Origin: UBA4658 sp038214505
GTDB lineage: Bacteria; Planctomycetota; Phycisphaerae; Phycisphaerales; UBA1924
Direction: 5' to 3'
Assembly: GCA_038214505.1 (NCBI GenBank)
Contig: JBBQRT010000006.1
Coordinates: 1-64,000, forward strand
DNA: 64,000 bases
Shown: positions 33,444-41,787 of the stretch, piece after piece
How positions within the stretch are numbered: position 1 is the first letter of the stretch
Layout of the letters: each line of letters opens with the position of its first letter
Position numbers and translations under genes: made by a program
Notes under the pieces: generated by a model
Seen by the model: only the letters and a program-made list of their open reading frames with translations
Told to the model about the DNA's origin: nothing
Databases searched by the model: none

Positions 33444-34541
33444 ATGAGCACCACCACCACGCGCGCCCTCAGCGTCCCCTTCGTGCCCGCGGCATCCAAG
33501 GCCACCATGCGAGCCCTCATCAAGCACCACGCCGGGCCCGAGCTTCAGCTCGTCGAACGCGCCATCCCCGAGATCGGTCCGCGCGATGTGCTCATCAGGG
33601 TCGCCAAGGCCGGGATCTGCGGCACCGACCGGCACATCTGGGAGTGGGACGCCTGGGCCGCCGGGCGCATCCCCGTGGGCATCACCACCGGGCACGAGTT
33701 TGTCGGGGTCATCGAAAGGGTCGGCTCCGCGGTCACCAAGTTCGCCCCGGGCCTGCGCGTCTCCGCCGAGGGGCACCTCAACTCGGGAACCGACTTCAAC
33801 GCCCGCACGGGCAACGCCCATATCGCGCGAGACACGAAGATCCTGGGCGTCGACACCGACGGCTGCTTCGCCGAGTATGTCAAGATCCCCGAAGAGAACG
33901 TCTGGCCCGTGCACCCGAGCATCCCCGACCATCTGGCCGCCGTGATGGACCCGCTGGGCAACGCGGTGCACACCGTCATGAGCGCCAACGTGAGCGCCAA
34001 GACGGTGCTCATCACGGGCGTGGGGATCATCGGTCTGATGGGCGTGACGGTCGCCAAGTGCGCCGGCGCCAGCCGCATCTTTGTCACCGATGTCGATCCC
34101 AAGCGTCTGGCCATCGCCAGGCGGCTCGGGGCCGTCGAGGCGTATCGGGCCACCGACCCGAACTGGATCGCAGACATCCGCGAGCAGACCCGCGGCGACG
34201 GTCCGGACGTTTTGCTCGAAATGTCCGGCCACCCGGGCGCGATCGACGACGGCTTCAAGGCCCTCCGCATGGGCGGGACGGCGGCCCTCTTGGGCATCCC
34301 CAGCCGCACCATGAGCTTCGACCTGACCAGCCACGTGATCTTCAAGGGCGCCACCGTCCTGGGCATCAACGGTCGGCGGATGTTTGAAACGTGGTACCAG
34401 ATGGAGGAGATGCTCCTCTCGGGTCGGCTCGAGCTCGACGAGATCATCACCCACCAGATCCCCATGGCCGACTTCGCCAGGGGCTTCGGGCTGATGCAGT
34501 CGGGCGAGGGGATCAAGGTGGTGCTCAACGTCGGGGCGTGA
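33444..34541 (+). CDS. tdh: L-threonine 3-dehydrogenase, structural-zinc cysteines lost
   Basis: A zinc-dependent medium-chain dehydrogenase converting threonine to 2-amino-3-oxobutyrate with NAD+. Close to E. coli Tdh along its length: GICGTDRHIWEWDAW (catalytic zinc Cys), TTGHEFVGVIERVGS (His/Glu), DPLGNAVHT, ITGVGIIGLMGV, FKGATVLGINGRRMFETWYQ. The structural-zinc loop is changed: where E. coli has four cysteines after GEGH, this protein reads AEGHLNSGTDFNARTGNAHI with none. An ATG at 33507 would give 344 residues, matching the family, against 365 from 33444; the extra N terminus is unconserved, so the later start may be right. No kbl gene is adjacent. Confidence 0.88.
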   Translation: MSTTTTRALSVPFVPAASKATMRALIKHHAGPELQLVERAIPEIGPRDVLIRVAKAGICGTDRHIWEWDAWAAGRIPVGITTGHEFVGVIERVGSAVTKFAPGLRVSAEGHLNSGTDFNARTGNAHIARDTKILGVDTDGCFAEYVKIPEENVWPVHPSIPDHLAAVMDPLGNAVHTVMSANVSAKTVLITGVGIIGLMGVTVAKCAGASRIFVTDVDPKRLAIARRLGAVEAYRATDPNWIADIREQTRGDGPDVLLEMSGHPGAIDDGFKALRMGGTAALLGIPSRTMSFDLTSHVIFKGATVLGINGRRMFETWYQMEEMLLSGRLELDEIITHQIPMADFARGFGLMQSGEGIKVVLNVGA

Positions 34542-34575
34542 GCGGCGGCCCGCTCGACCCGCGCGGGCTCCGGCC

Positions 34576-36042
34576 TCAGCGAGCCCCCCCGCCCTTCTCC
34601 TCATCCCCACCCTTCGCGTCCGCCTGCCGGTACTTCTCGCGATACTTCTCCGCCAGCGTCTTCTGCTTGTCGTTGAGGTTGATCGCCCGCCCATCGATAA
34701 ACGCCCGCTCGACCCGCGTGGCGACTTCCAGAATGTCGCCGTCGGTCACGATCAGCGTGCCGCTCTTGCCCGGCTCGAGCGAGCCGTAGCGGTCGGCGAT
34801 GCCCAGGAGCCGCGCCGGCCGGATGGTGATCGCCGCGACGCCCGCGTCGTGGTCCAGCCCGTGCGCCACGGCCATCGCCGCGCTCATCGGCAGGTTCCGC
34901 TCGTGGGCCGCGATCTCGCCGCTGGCCATGGCCCAGTTCACCCCCAGGGCCTCCAGCCGCGAGCCGAGCGTGAACGCCTCGTCGTACGCCGAGTCGTCGC
35001 GCTTGGGGAACCGCATCGTCCCGGTCACGATGACGCCCGTGCCCGTTTCTTTGAGCAGCTCGGCGCACCGCGGCGCGTCGAAGCCCCCGACGATCACGCA
35101 CCTGAGCCCGTGCTTCCGCGTGAACGCGACGGCCTGGGCGATCTGCTCCGCGTCGCTCGCCAGTATGAACACCGGCCGCCGGTCCTTGTCTCCCTCCGCG
35201 CCCGCGAAGATCCCCCGCATCGCCTCGTACCGGATGTCCGTGGGCAAGGCCGCGTCGGCCCGGCGCTCGTCGAAATACGCCCGGGCCCCGGCCACCATCG
35301 CCTCGATCGCCCGCGTCGCCCGGTCGATGTCCTTCTGCTGCTCCGCCGCGGTCTTGTTCATCCACCACGCCGTGATCGGCCTGGCCTGCGGCCAGTTGAT
35401 GCTCAGCCCCGCGTCGGGCACGACCGTCATGTCCTCCCACGTCCAGCCGTCCAGCCGCATCACGCTCGCCCGCCCGGGCATGAAGCCCCCGGGCCCCGAG
35501 AAATACGCGAGCTGCCCGTCGAAGCTCGTCGCGGGGAACACGCCGACCACCAGCACGCCCGCCGACCGCGTCACCGGGATCAGCGTCGAGTCCGGGTTGA
35601 CGGCCACCGCCGCCCGGACCTCGGGCGTCGCCGCCCCGACCTCGGCCTTGTCGAGCGTCGCCCGCACCGCCGAGATCTCCTCGAGCCCCAGATGCGTGTA
35701 CGCCCCGATCAGGCCCGGGTATACGTGCTTGCCCTGGGCCTCGACGATCTCAACACCCCTGGCCCGCAGCGCCTCGAGCGCGGCCCCGTCGGCCGGCCCG
35801 ACGCTCGCGATCAGCCCGTTCTCGATCACCACCACGCCCCCGGCGATCGCCGGGCCCGTGACCGGGTGCACCGTCGCCCCCACGATCGCCACCGGCCCCG
35901 CCTGGGCCGGGGCCTTCACGCCAAGGTCCTGGGCCAGCCCGGTCGTGCCCGACGCCAACAGCGTCCACGCCCACGCCCCCAGCCACGCGCCGGCCCGACG
36001 GCCGTGCCTCCAACCCGAATCGACTCGCCGCATGCTTGTCAT
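34576..36042 (-). CDS. secreted amidohydrolase-family protein
   Basis: A 488-residue amidohydrolase-superfamily protein with a signal peptide (AWLGAWAWTLLASGTTGLAQ). Typical frame: AIVGATVHPVTGPAIAGGVV, VYPGLIGAYTHLGL, IRPARLLGIADRYGSLEPGK and GTLIVTDGDIL. The first metal motif is YTH instead of HxH, and other ligands are hard to place, so it may be inactive or bind metal differently. It starts three bases after the stop of the larger amidohydrolase gene, so the two form an operon. It ends with a charged tail. Substrate unknown; exported imidazolonepropionase-like proteins are common in planctomycetes. Confidence 0.78.
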   Translation of the reverse strand: MTSMRRVDSGWRHGRRAGAWLGAWAWTLLASGTTGLAQDLGVKAPAQAGPVAIVGATVHPVTGPAIAGGVVVIENGLIASVGPADGAALEALRARGVEIVEAQGKHVYPGLIGAYTHLGLEEISAVRATLDKAEVGAATPEVRAAVAVNPDSTLIPVTRSAGVLVVGVFPATSFDGQLAYFSGPGGFMPGRASVMRLDGWTWEDMTVVPDAGLSINWPQARPITAWWMNKTAAEQQKDIDRATRAIEAMVAGARAYFDERRADAALPTDIRYEAMRGIFAGAEGDKDRRPVFILASDAEQIAQAVAFTRKHGLRCVIVGGFDAPRCAELLKETGTGVIVTGTMRFPKRDDSAYDEAFTLGSRLEALGVNWAMASGEIAAHERNLPMSAAMAVAHGLDHDAGVAAITIRPARLLGIADRYGSLEPGKSGTLIVTDGDILEVATRVERAFIDGRAINLNDKQKTLAEKYREKYRQADAKGGDEEKGGGAR

Positions 36043-36045
36043 GGT

Positions 36046-39000
36046 TCAGTTCCCCAAGATTTCAGTGAGCTCGCACCCGCAGTCGCCCGAGCGATAGAAC
36101 CGCGGGTCCAGCCCGCGCAGATAGAGGTTCAGGTAGTGCTCCCGCCGCACGTCCTCGGCCTGCCGGGCCATCCGCTCCATGAGCGTCTGCCGCCCCTTGG
36201 GCTTCTCGGCGGCATCCTCTCCGCCGGCCTTCTCGACCGCCCCCGCCGCGTCCTTCACGCCAAGGGCCTTCTGGATCAGCCTCGCCCGCTCCCGCTCGTT
36301 GCCCGCCCGCAGGGCCCGGTCCTTCTCGATCGAGAACAGCTCCCGCCCGTCCACGAACGTCCGCACGCACCGGCTCAGCGAGCTGGTCGGCGGCCCGCTC
36401 CACACCGCCACATCCGCGTCCTTGCCCGCCTCCAACGAGCCCGTCCGGCCGTCGATCTTCAGCTGCCTGGCCGGGTTGATGGTCACAAACTTCAGCGCCT
36501 CGGCCGGCGCTAGCCGCGCGGTCGCGGCCGAGCCCGAGTACCGCACCGCCTTGCCCGCCTCGACGTTCATGCGCCGGGCCAGCTCGTCGGAGTCCGAGTT
36601 GTAGCTGACCACGTTGCCCCGCTCGTGCATGATCGGCCCGCCCTGCGGGATCGCGTCCTGCACCTCGACCTTGAACGCCCACCAGTCGCTGAACATCGAG
36701 GCCCCGATGGCGTTGGCCCGAACCTCGTCGGCGACCTTGTAGCCCTCGAGGGCGTGCTGGAACGTCCCGATCTTGAAGCCGAACTCGCCCGCGATCCGGC
36801 ACAGCATGAGCATCTCGTCCTGGCGATAGGCGTGGCAGTGCACCAGCCGCTCGCCCTCGAGGATCTCGGCGATCGCCTCCAGCTCGAGGTCCCGCCGCCA
36901 GCCCGCCTTCCCCCGCGCCGCGGCATACTCCCGCGCGGCCACGAGGCGGTCGCGGATGATCGTCTCGACGCCCATCCGCGTCTGCGGATACCGCGTGACG
37001 GCCCGGTCCCCCCAGTTGCTCTGCTTGGGGTTCTCGCCGAGCGCAAACTTGATCCCGCCCGCCGCCCCCTTGATGTGCATGTCGTCGGGACTCGGGCACC
37101 CCCAGCGGATCTTGCTCACCTGGTTCTGCCCGCCGATCGCGTTGGCCGAGCCGTGCAGGCTGTTGACCGTCGTCACGCCCCCGGCAAGCTGCCGGTACCA
37201 CGACACCGAGTCGGGCTCCGTCACGTCCCCGATGCGGACCTCCGCCGTCACCGCCTGCCCGCCCTCGTTGACGCCCTTGGAGATGCCCGTGTGGCTGTGC
37301 GCGTCGATGATCCCCGGCGAGACGAAGAGCCCCTTGCCGTCGATCTCCATCACCGGCCCGGCGAGGCGCACGCGGGCCAGGTAGTCGGCCCCCGCCGCGG
37401 CGCTCCCGACAAAGCCGATCGTCCCGCCCCCCAGCACGATGGTCCCGTTCTCGATCACGCCGTTGTCCGCGCCCCCGTCGGCGCACGTCCAGATCGTCGC
37501 CCCGCGGATCACCACCGGCGTCGCCTCGGGCCACGCCGCCAGGGCGTAGGGCCCGAAGGGCAGCCCAAGGGCCGCGGGAATCGCCGCGATCGCGTCTGTC
37601 TCCGGCGTCGCGCGATACCGCCCCAGCATGGCCGTCGTCGCGATCCCGTCCTCACCGACCGTCACGACCAAACGATCGACCGTGCCCCCGGCATCCCCCG
37701 CGCCCTTCTCGCCCGTCACCACCACTCGCGTCGCCGCCTCCGGCTTGGCCGGGTCGAGCCCCGTGACCGTCAGCTCCGCCCGCGGCGACTCGCCGCCGAG
37801 CTGGGTCTTGACGACCTCGGTCTTCAGATCCTTCTCCGCGGTCTGGTCCTTCCCCGCCCCCCGCTTGAACTGCAGCTTCGACTCCGTCTCCACTCCCCCG
37901 GCCCCCGCCCCGGCCTTCACCACCAAATAGACGCGCCCCTGCCCGTCCCCGGGCCGGGCCGGCTTGCCGTCGATGATCTGCGTCCACGTCCCGTCCAGCG
38001 GCCCCGCGGCGGGCGGGTCCTTCTGCACCACGTCCCCGGTCCGCGTTGCCATCAGGCCCACCGTCGCACCGTCGGGCCGGCGAAGCTGGCCGACCAGCCG
38101 CAGCCCGTCCACCCCGCGCAGCACCGTCGCCGCCACGCTCACGACCCCGCCCGCGCCCCCACCCGCGCCCCGGCCCGCACCCGCGCCCCGGCCCAAGGGC
38201 TCAAGATCGATCGTGAACGCGACCGCGCTCGGCACATCCCCCGACGGGTCGGCCGTGAACGACACGTTCCCGGCCTTGGCCCGCTTGACGTCGGGCTTGT
38301 TCGCCGCCTTCGCCTCCGCCCCCTCCTTCGCCGCGCCCTCCTTCCCCGCCCGCGTCTCCACGAGCGCGATCCCCGGCGGCCACGCGTCGTCGATCTCCAG
38401 CGTCCGCGTGACCGCGTCGCCCCCGGCCTCCGCCGCCACCGCCCCGAGCGTCACCGCCCACGCTCCCGCAAGGTCGCGCCGCTCGCGGCCCCCGCTCCCC
38501 ACCACGTGCCGCTGCCCGTCGATATAGACCTCGATGATCTTCCCGGGCCGCCCCGGCGAAGCTGCCGACGGCGCCACATACCCCGGCTCGCCCTTCTTGG
38601 GTGCGTCGGCGACGTCCGTGAAGAGCTCGCCGTCGGCGATGACCAGGTTGGCGACCTTGCCGACCTCCACCGTGCCCAGCCGGTCCTCGACGCCGAGCAT
38701 TTTGGCCGGGCCCGTGGTGAGCATCGCCAGGGCCTGGTCCTTGCCCAGGCCGTGCTTGATCGCCGTCGAGAGCTTGGCCATGAACGAGCCCGGCCCGCCG
38801 AGCTTGTCGCCGAGCTTGCCGGTCGTCAGGGCGGCGGGGATCCCCGCCGCCACGACCCGCCGCGGGCTCGTCGGGGCCTGCTCCCACTGCATGAGCTCCC
38901 GCAGCGGCACGCTCTCGGCCTGCCCGATGGTCTCAACCTTCGGCGCCGGCGGGAACTTCAGGGGAAGGACCACCGGCACCCCGAGGGCCTGGATCGCCGC

Positions 39001-39975
39001 CAGCCGCTGATACTCCTGCCCGGACCCGATCACGATCAGCGGCCGCTTGAACTCCGCCGCGATCTTCGCCGCCCGGATGACCTCGAGCTCGTCCTCGACA
39101 TTCACCAGCAGCGGGACATCGCCCCCCCCGCCCCCCTCCCCTTCGGGTGCCCCCCGCCGCGCCAGCGCGTCCAGCGCGTTCGCGGGCTCGGTGAACCGAC
39201 CCGCCGCCCGCTCGGCCGCCTGCCAGTCCGCGTCGATGAGCGTCTGCCGGATCACCGCGATCGCCCCCATCTGGCTCGAGGGATACCGCGACCAGCGGGC
39301 GTCGTCGGGTGTGTCGTCGTCCTCGCCCCGTCCCGCGTCCAGCGCGATCGAGTGGAACGCCCGCTCCAAATACGCGTGGGGCTGCTGGGCCGAGACGTCC
39401 CGCGGCTTCTCGGCCAACGACACCACGGCGCCCAGGCCCCTGAACACCCCGCCCCTGGGCCCGATCCCCGCGGCGCAAAAACCCATCGACCGCAGCGTCC
39501 CGGCCAGCCCGGCGTCGATCCCCGCCGAGCCCTTTTCAAGCGCCGAGCGCTGCGGCGTCACGCGCGAGTTATAGTGCGCCCCCGGCCCGTTCACATCCGG
39601 CCTGCTCACCGCCACCTCGACCAGCGGCTCGATGAAGCCGGCGTAGACGTGCAGCCCCCGGCCGTCCCGCACCAGCCCGTCCCCGCCCGCCGGCGACCGG
39701 CCGACGATTCCCCCTTGGGGCGGGCGCGAGGGGCCCACCTCCACGATCTTTCCGTCCCGCAGAACCACCGTCGTGTCCGCGACCACTTCGCCCGGCCGGG
39801 GGTGCAGCGTCACGCCCACGAGCGTCACCGTCGCGGGCTCGGTCTTCCGCGGCCCGTTGGGCGGCGGGTCAAGCGGCGACCGCGAGGTGGACTGGGCCCC
39901 CGCCACGCTCGCCGCCAGCAGCACTGCGCAGCCCACCACGCCGGAAAGGACCCGAGCGATTCGAAGGATCGTCAT
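36046..39975 (-). CDS. very large secreted protein with two amidohydrolase modules
   Basis: A 1309-residue protein with a signal peptide (VLSGVVGCAVLLAASVAGAQ). Module 1 (about 45-510) has the amidohydrolase framework (VTLVGVTLHPRPGEVVADTT, GPAKMLGVEDRLGTVEVGKV) but no HxH: its motif reads YAGFIEPLVEVA. A middle region (about 510-860) with Gly/Ala-rich linkers resembles a beta domain. Module 2 (about 865-1240) is a typical imidazolonepropionase-like unit with VSPGIIDAHSHTG (HxH), LVHCHAYRQDEMLML, IGTFQHALEGYKVADEV and INPARQLKIDGRTGSLEAGK. Module 2 looks competent; module 1 does not. The gene is followed after three bases by a third amidohydrolase. Substrate unknown. Confidence 0.82.
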   Translation of the reverse strand: MTILRIARVLSGVVGCAVLLAASVAGAQSTSRSPLDPPPNGPRKTEPATVTLVGVTLHPRPGEVVADTTVVLRDGKIVEVGPSRPPQGGIVGRSPAGGDGLVRDGRGLHVYAGFIEPLVEVAVSRPDVNGPGAHYNSRVTPQRSALEKGSAGIDAGLAGTLRSMGFCAAGIGPRGGVFRGLGAVVSLAEKPRDVSAQQPHAYLERAFHSIALDAGRGEDDDTPDDARWSRYPSSQMGAIAVIRQTLIDADWQAAERAAGRFTEPANALDALARRGAPEGEGGGGGDVPLLVNVEDELEVIRAAKIAAEFKRPLIVIGSGQEYQRLAAIQALGVPVVLPLKFPPAPKVETIGQAESVPLRELMQWEQAPTSPRRVVAAGIPAALTTGKLGDKLGGPGSFMAKLSTAIKHGLGKDQALAMLTTGPAKMLGVEDRLGTVEVGKVANLVIADGELFTDVADAPKKGEPGYVAPSAASPGRPGKIIEVYIDGQRHVVGSGGRERRDLAGAWAVTLGAVAAEAGGDAVTRTLEIDDAWPPGIALVETRAGKEGAAKEGAEAKAANKPDVKRAKAGNVSFTADPSGDVPSAVAFTIDLEPLGRGAGAGRGAGGGAGGVVSVAATVLRGVDGLRLVGQLRRPDGATVGLMATRTGDVVQKDPPAAGPLDGTWTQIIDGKPARPGDGQGRVYLVVKAGAGAGGVETESKLQFKRGAGKDQTAEKDLKTEVVKTQLGGESPRAELTVTGLDPAKPEAATRVVVTGEKGAGDAGGTVDRLVVTVGEDGIATTAMLGRYRATPETDAIAAIPAALGLPFGPYALAAWPEATPVVIRGATIWTCADGGADNGVIENGTIVLGGGTIGFVGSAAAGADYLARVRLAGPVMEIDGKGLFVSPGIIDAHSHTGISKGVNEGGQAVTAEVRIGDVTEPDSVSWYRQLAGGVTTVNSLHGSANAIGGQNQVSKIRWGCPSPDDMHIKGAAGGIKFALGENPKQSNWGDRAVTRYPQTRMGVETIIRDRLVAAREYAAARGKAGWRRDLELEAIAEILEGERLVHCHAYRQDEMLMLCRIAGEFGFKIGTFQHALEGYKVADEVRANAIGASMFSDWWAFKVEVQDAIPQGGPIMHERGNVVSYNSDSDELARRMNVEAGKAVRYSGSAATARLAPAEALKFVTINPARQLKIDGRTGSLEAGKDADVAVWSGPPTSSLSRCVRTFVDGRELFSIEKDRALRAGNERERARLIQKALGVKDAAGAVEKAGGEDAAEKPKGRQTLMERMARQAEDVRREHYLNLYLRGLDPRFYRSGDCGCELTEILGN

Positions 39976-40079
39976 GGCTAGAGACTACCCGCTCGGATTT
40001 CCTCCGGCCCCTTTGCCCGGGCTCGAAGCCCGGAAAACTTTCGGGTACGATGCCCGCCGCGGGCCTCTCCGGCCCGTTC

Positions 40080-40320
40080 GGAGACGCCCCCGGGCGATCC
40101 GGAGAGCCCCCCGGGCGGTCCGGGGGCGTCTCCGGATGATCCGGAGGGCTCTCCGAGCGGTCTGGAGAACTCTCCGGGCGGGCCGGAGACGCCCCCGGAT
40201 GATCCGGAGAGCCCCCCGGGCGGTCCGGGGGCGGGCGGCGCGCCGCCCCGGGCCTCCGCGGCGCTTCGCCGGGCCTCCGCGGCGCTTCCCCGGGCCTCCG
40301 CGGCGCTTCCTCGGGCCTCA
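40080..40320. repeat. 21-bp tandem repeat array upstream of phosphofructokinase
   Basis: Seven consecutive 21-base units at 40080-40226 (types GGAGACGCCCCCGGGCGATCC, GGAGAGCCCCCCGGGCGGTCC and variants; units 2 and 7 are identical), a 31-base irregular stretch, and three 21-base units of a second type at 40258-40320 (GCGGCGCTTCCCCGGGCCTCC). The period is seven codons, so the DNA stays open in some frames on both strands and yields repetitive Arg/Pro or Gly/Ser/Pro readings, none supported as protein. The rest of the 454-bp spacer (39976-40429) shows no gene. It must contain the phosphofructokinase promoter. Confidence 0.8.
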
Positions 40321-40429
40321 GGGCCCCGCCTTGGCTCCCCCCGCTTTGGTTCCCCCGGCCCGCTGGCCTGTCGGCCCCGATCTCCGTTCCCTGTCCCCGA
40401 CCCACCACTCCACACACGGACCCCCGCCC

Positions 40430-41659
40430 ATGCCCATCGATCTGCTCAAAGGCAACGCCGCCATCGGCCAGTCCGGCGGCCCCACCGCCGTCATCAACCA
40501 GTCGCTCGTGGGCGCGATCGAGCAGCTCCGGCTGTTCAAGGGCGTCAAGAAGATCTACGGCATGCGGCACGGGGTCTCGGGGCTCACCTCGGGCAACCTT
40601 GTGGACCTGACCAAGGTCCCCGCCGCCAAGCTCGGCGCCATCGCCAAAACGCCCGCGGCCGCGCTGGGCTCCAGCCGCCACAAGCCCGACCGGGACGACT
40701 GCGCCAGGATCGTCGAGAGCTGCAAGAAGCACGACATCCGCTACTTCTTCTACATCGGCGGCAACGACTCGTCGGACACCTGCCGGATCGTGAGCGAGCT
40801 GGCCGCCTCGGGGGCCGCGGGCAGCAAGCACGACATGCGGTGCTTCCACATTCCCAAGACCGTCGACAACGACCTGATGCTGTCGGACCACACCCCCGGC
40901 TATCCCTCGGCCGCGCGGTTCCAGGCCCTGGCGTTCATGTCCGACTCGATGGACAACGCCAGCCTGCCCGGGGTCAAGATCAACGTCGTCATGGGCCGGC
41001 ACGCGGGCTTCCTGACCGCCGCCGCGGCCTTGGCCCGCGGCCAGGGCAAGGACGCGGACCGCAACGGCCCGCACCTGATCTATCTGCCCGAGGTCCCGTT
41101 CGATCAGGCCCGCTTCCTGGCCGACGTCGAATCGGTCTATGCGCGGCTGGGCCGGTGCCAGATCGCTGTCAGCGAGGGCCTGCAGGACAAGGGCGGGCGG
41201 CCCATGGCCGAGACGCTGGTCGAGGGCCTCGACCGCGACGCCCACGGCAACGTCCAGCTCTCGGGCGTCGGGGCCCTGGGGGACGCGCTCGCGAACCTGG
41301 TCAAGAAGAACCTCAAGCTCCCCTCGGGCAAGGCCCCGCGGGTCCGGGCCGACACCTTCGGCTATCTCCAGCGGTGCTGGCCCGACGTCTCGCCCATCGA
41401 CGCCCGGGAGGCCCGGGCCGCGGCCAAGTTCGCCGTGAAGATGGCCCAGAAGGGCGACACCTCGGGCTCGGTGGCGATCACCCGCGAGAAGGGCCGGGCG
41501 TACAAGAGCGGACTCAAGGCCATCGAGCTCTCGGATGTGGCGGCCAAGACCCGGCACATGCCCGAAGAGTTCATCTTGGGCCACTGCGACGTGAGCCGGG
41601 CGTTCATCGACTACGCCCGCCCGCTGGTGGGAACGCTGCCCGTGATGGCCCGGCTTTAG
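40430..41659 (+). CDS. 6-phosphofructokinase, PPi-type (clade with GGND motif)
   Basis: A 409-residue phosphofructokinase of glycolysis. Signature regions: AAIGQSGGPTAVINQSL, YFFYIGGNDSSDTCRIVSEL, FHIPKTVDNDL, GYPSAARFQALA and INVVMGRHAGFLTAAAAL. Lysine in PKTVDND and Asp in the GGND motif (where ATP-dependent enzymes have Gly) are the features that mark pyrophosphate-dependent enzymes (established), so PPi is the likely phosphoryl donor. The start at 40430 is the first Met before conserved sequence; the long in-frame open stretch upstream is the 21-bp repeat DNA. No ribosome site is visible. Confidence 0.85.
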   Translation: MPIDLLKGNAAIGQSGGPTAVINQSLVGAIEQLRLFKGVKKIYGMRHGVSGLTSGNLVDLTKVPAAKLGAIAKTPAAALGSSRHKPDRDDCARIVESCKKHDIRYFFYIGGNDSSDTCRIVSELAASGAAGSKHDMRCFHIPKTVDNDLMLSDHTPGYPSAARFQALAFMSDSMDNASLPGVKINVVMGRHAGFLTAAAALARGQGKDADRNGPHLIYLPEVPFDQARFLADVESVYARLGRCQIAVSEGLQDKGGRPMAETLVEGLDRDAHGNVQLSGVGALGDALANLVKKNLKLPSGKAPRVRADTFGYLQRCWPDVSPIDAREARAAAKFAVKMAQKGDTSGSVAITREKGRAYKSGLKAIELSDVAAKTRHMPEEFILGHCDVSRAFIDYARPLVGTLPVMARL

Positions 41660-41715
41660 GGCGGGAGCGCGGTCCGGATGAGTCGCCGCGCGAGCTGCAC
41701 AGGCGATGAACGCAG

Positions 41716-41744
41716 CGAGCCTCCCGCGCAGGGCGGGAGGCTCG
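41716..41744. terminator. strong hairpin between convergent phosphofructokinase and protease genes
   Basis: Perfect 12-bp stem CGAGCCTCCCGC (41716-41727) / complement (41733-41744), loop GCAGG, 57 bases past the phosphofructokinase stop and just before the convergent protease stop. No T tract, so the mechanism is uncertain. Confidence 0.5.
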
Positions 41745-41787
41745 TGGTGAGGATCGCATGCCGGGCGGCGGGACCCGGGCCCTGGGT

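Noticed and set aside
36625..39981. 1118-codon plus-strand open frame opposite the large amidohydrolase
   Set aside because: Antisense shadow produced by high GC in the third codon position; the translation has no recognisable family and the minus strand has intact amidohydrolase motifs.
39773..40429. In-frame upstream extension of phosphofructokinase through the 21-bp repeats
   Set aside because: The extension would start inside the antisense amidohydrolase gene and consists of Arg/Pro repeats; family members start near MPIDLLKGNAAIGQSG. Kept only as an open question in the repeat finding.
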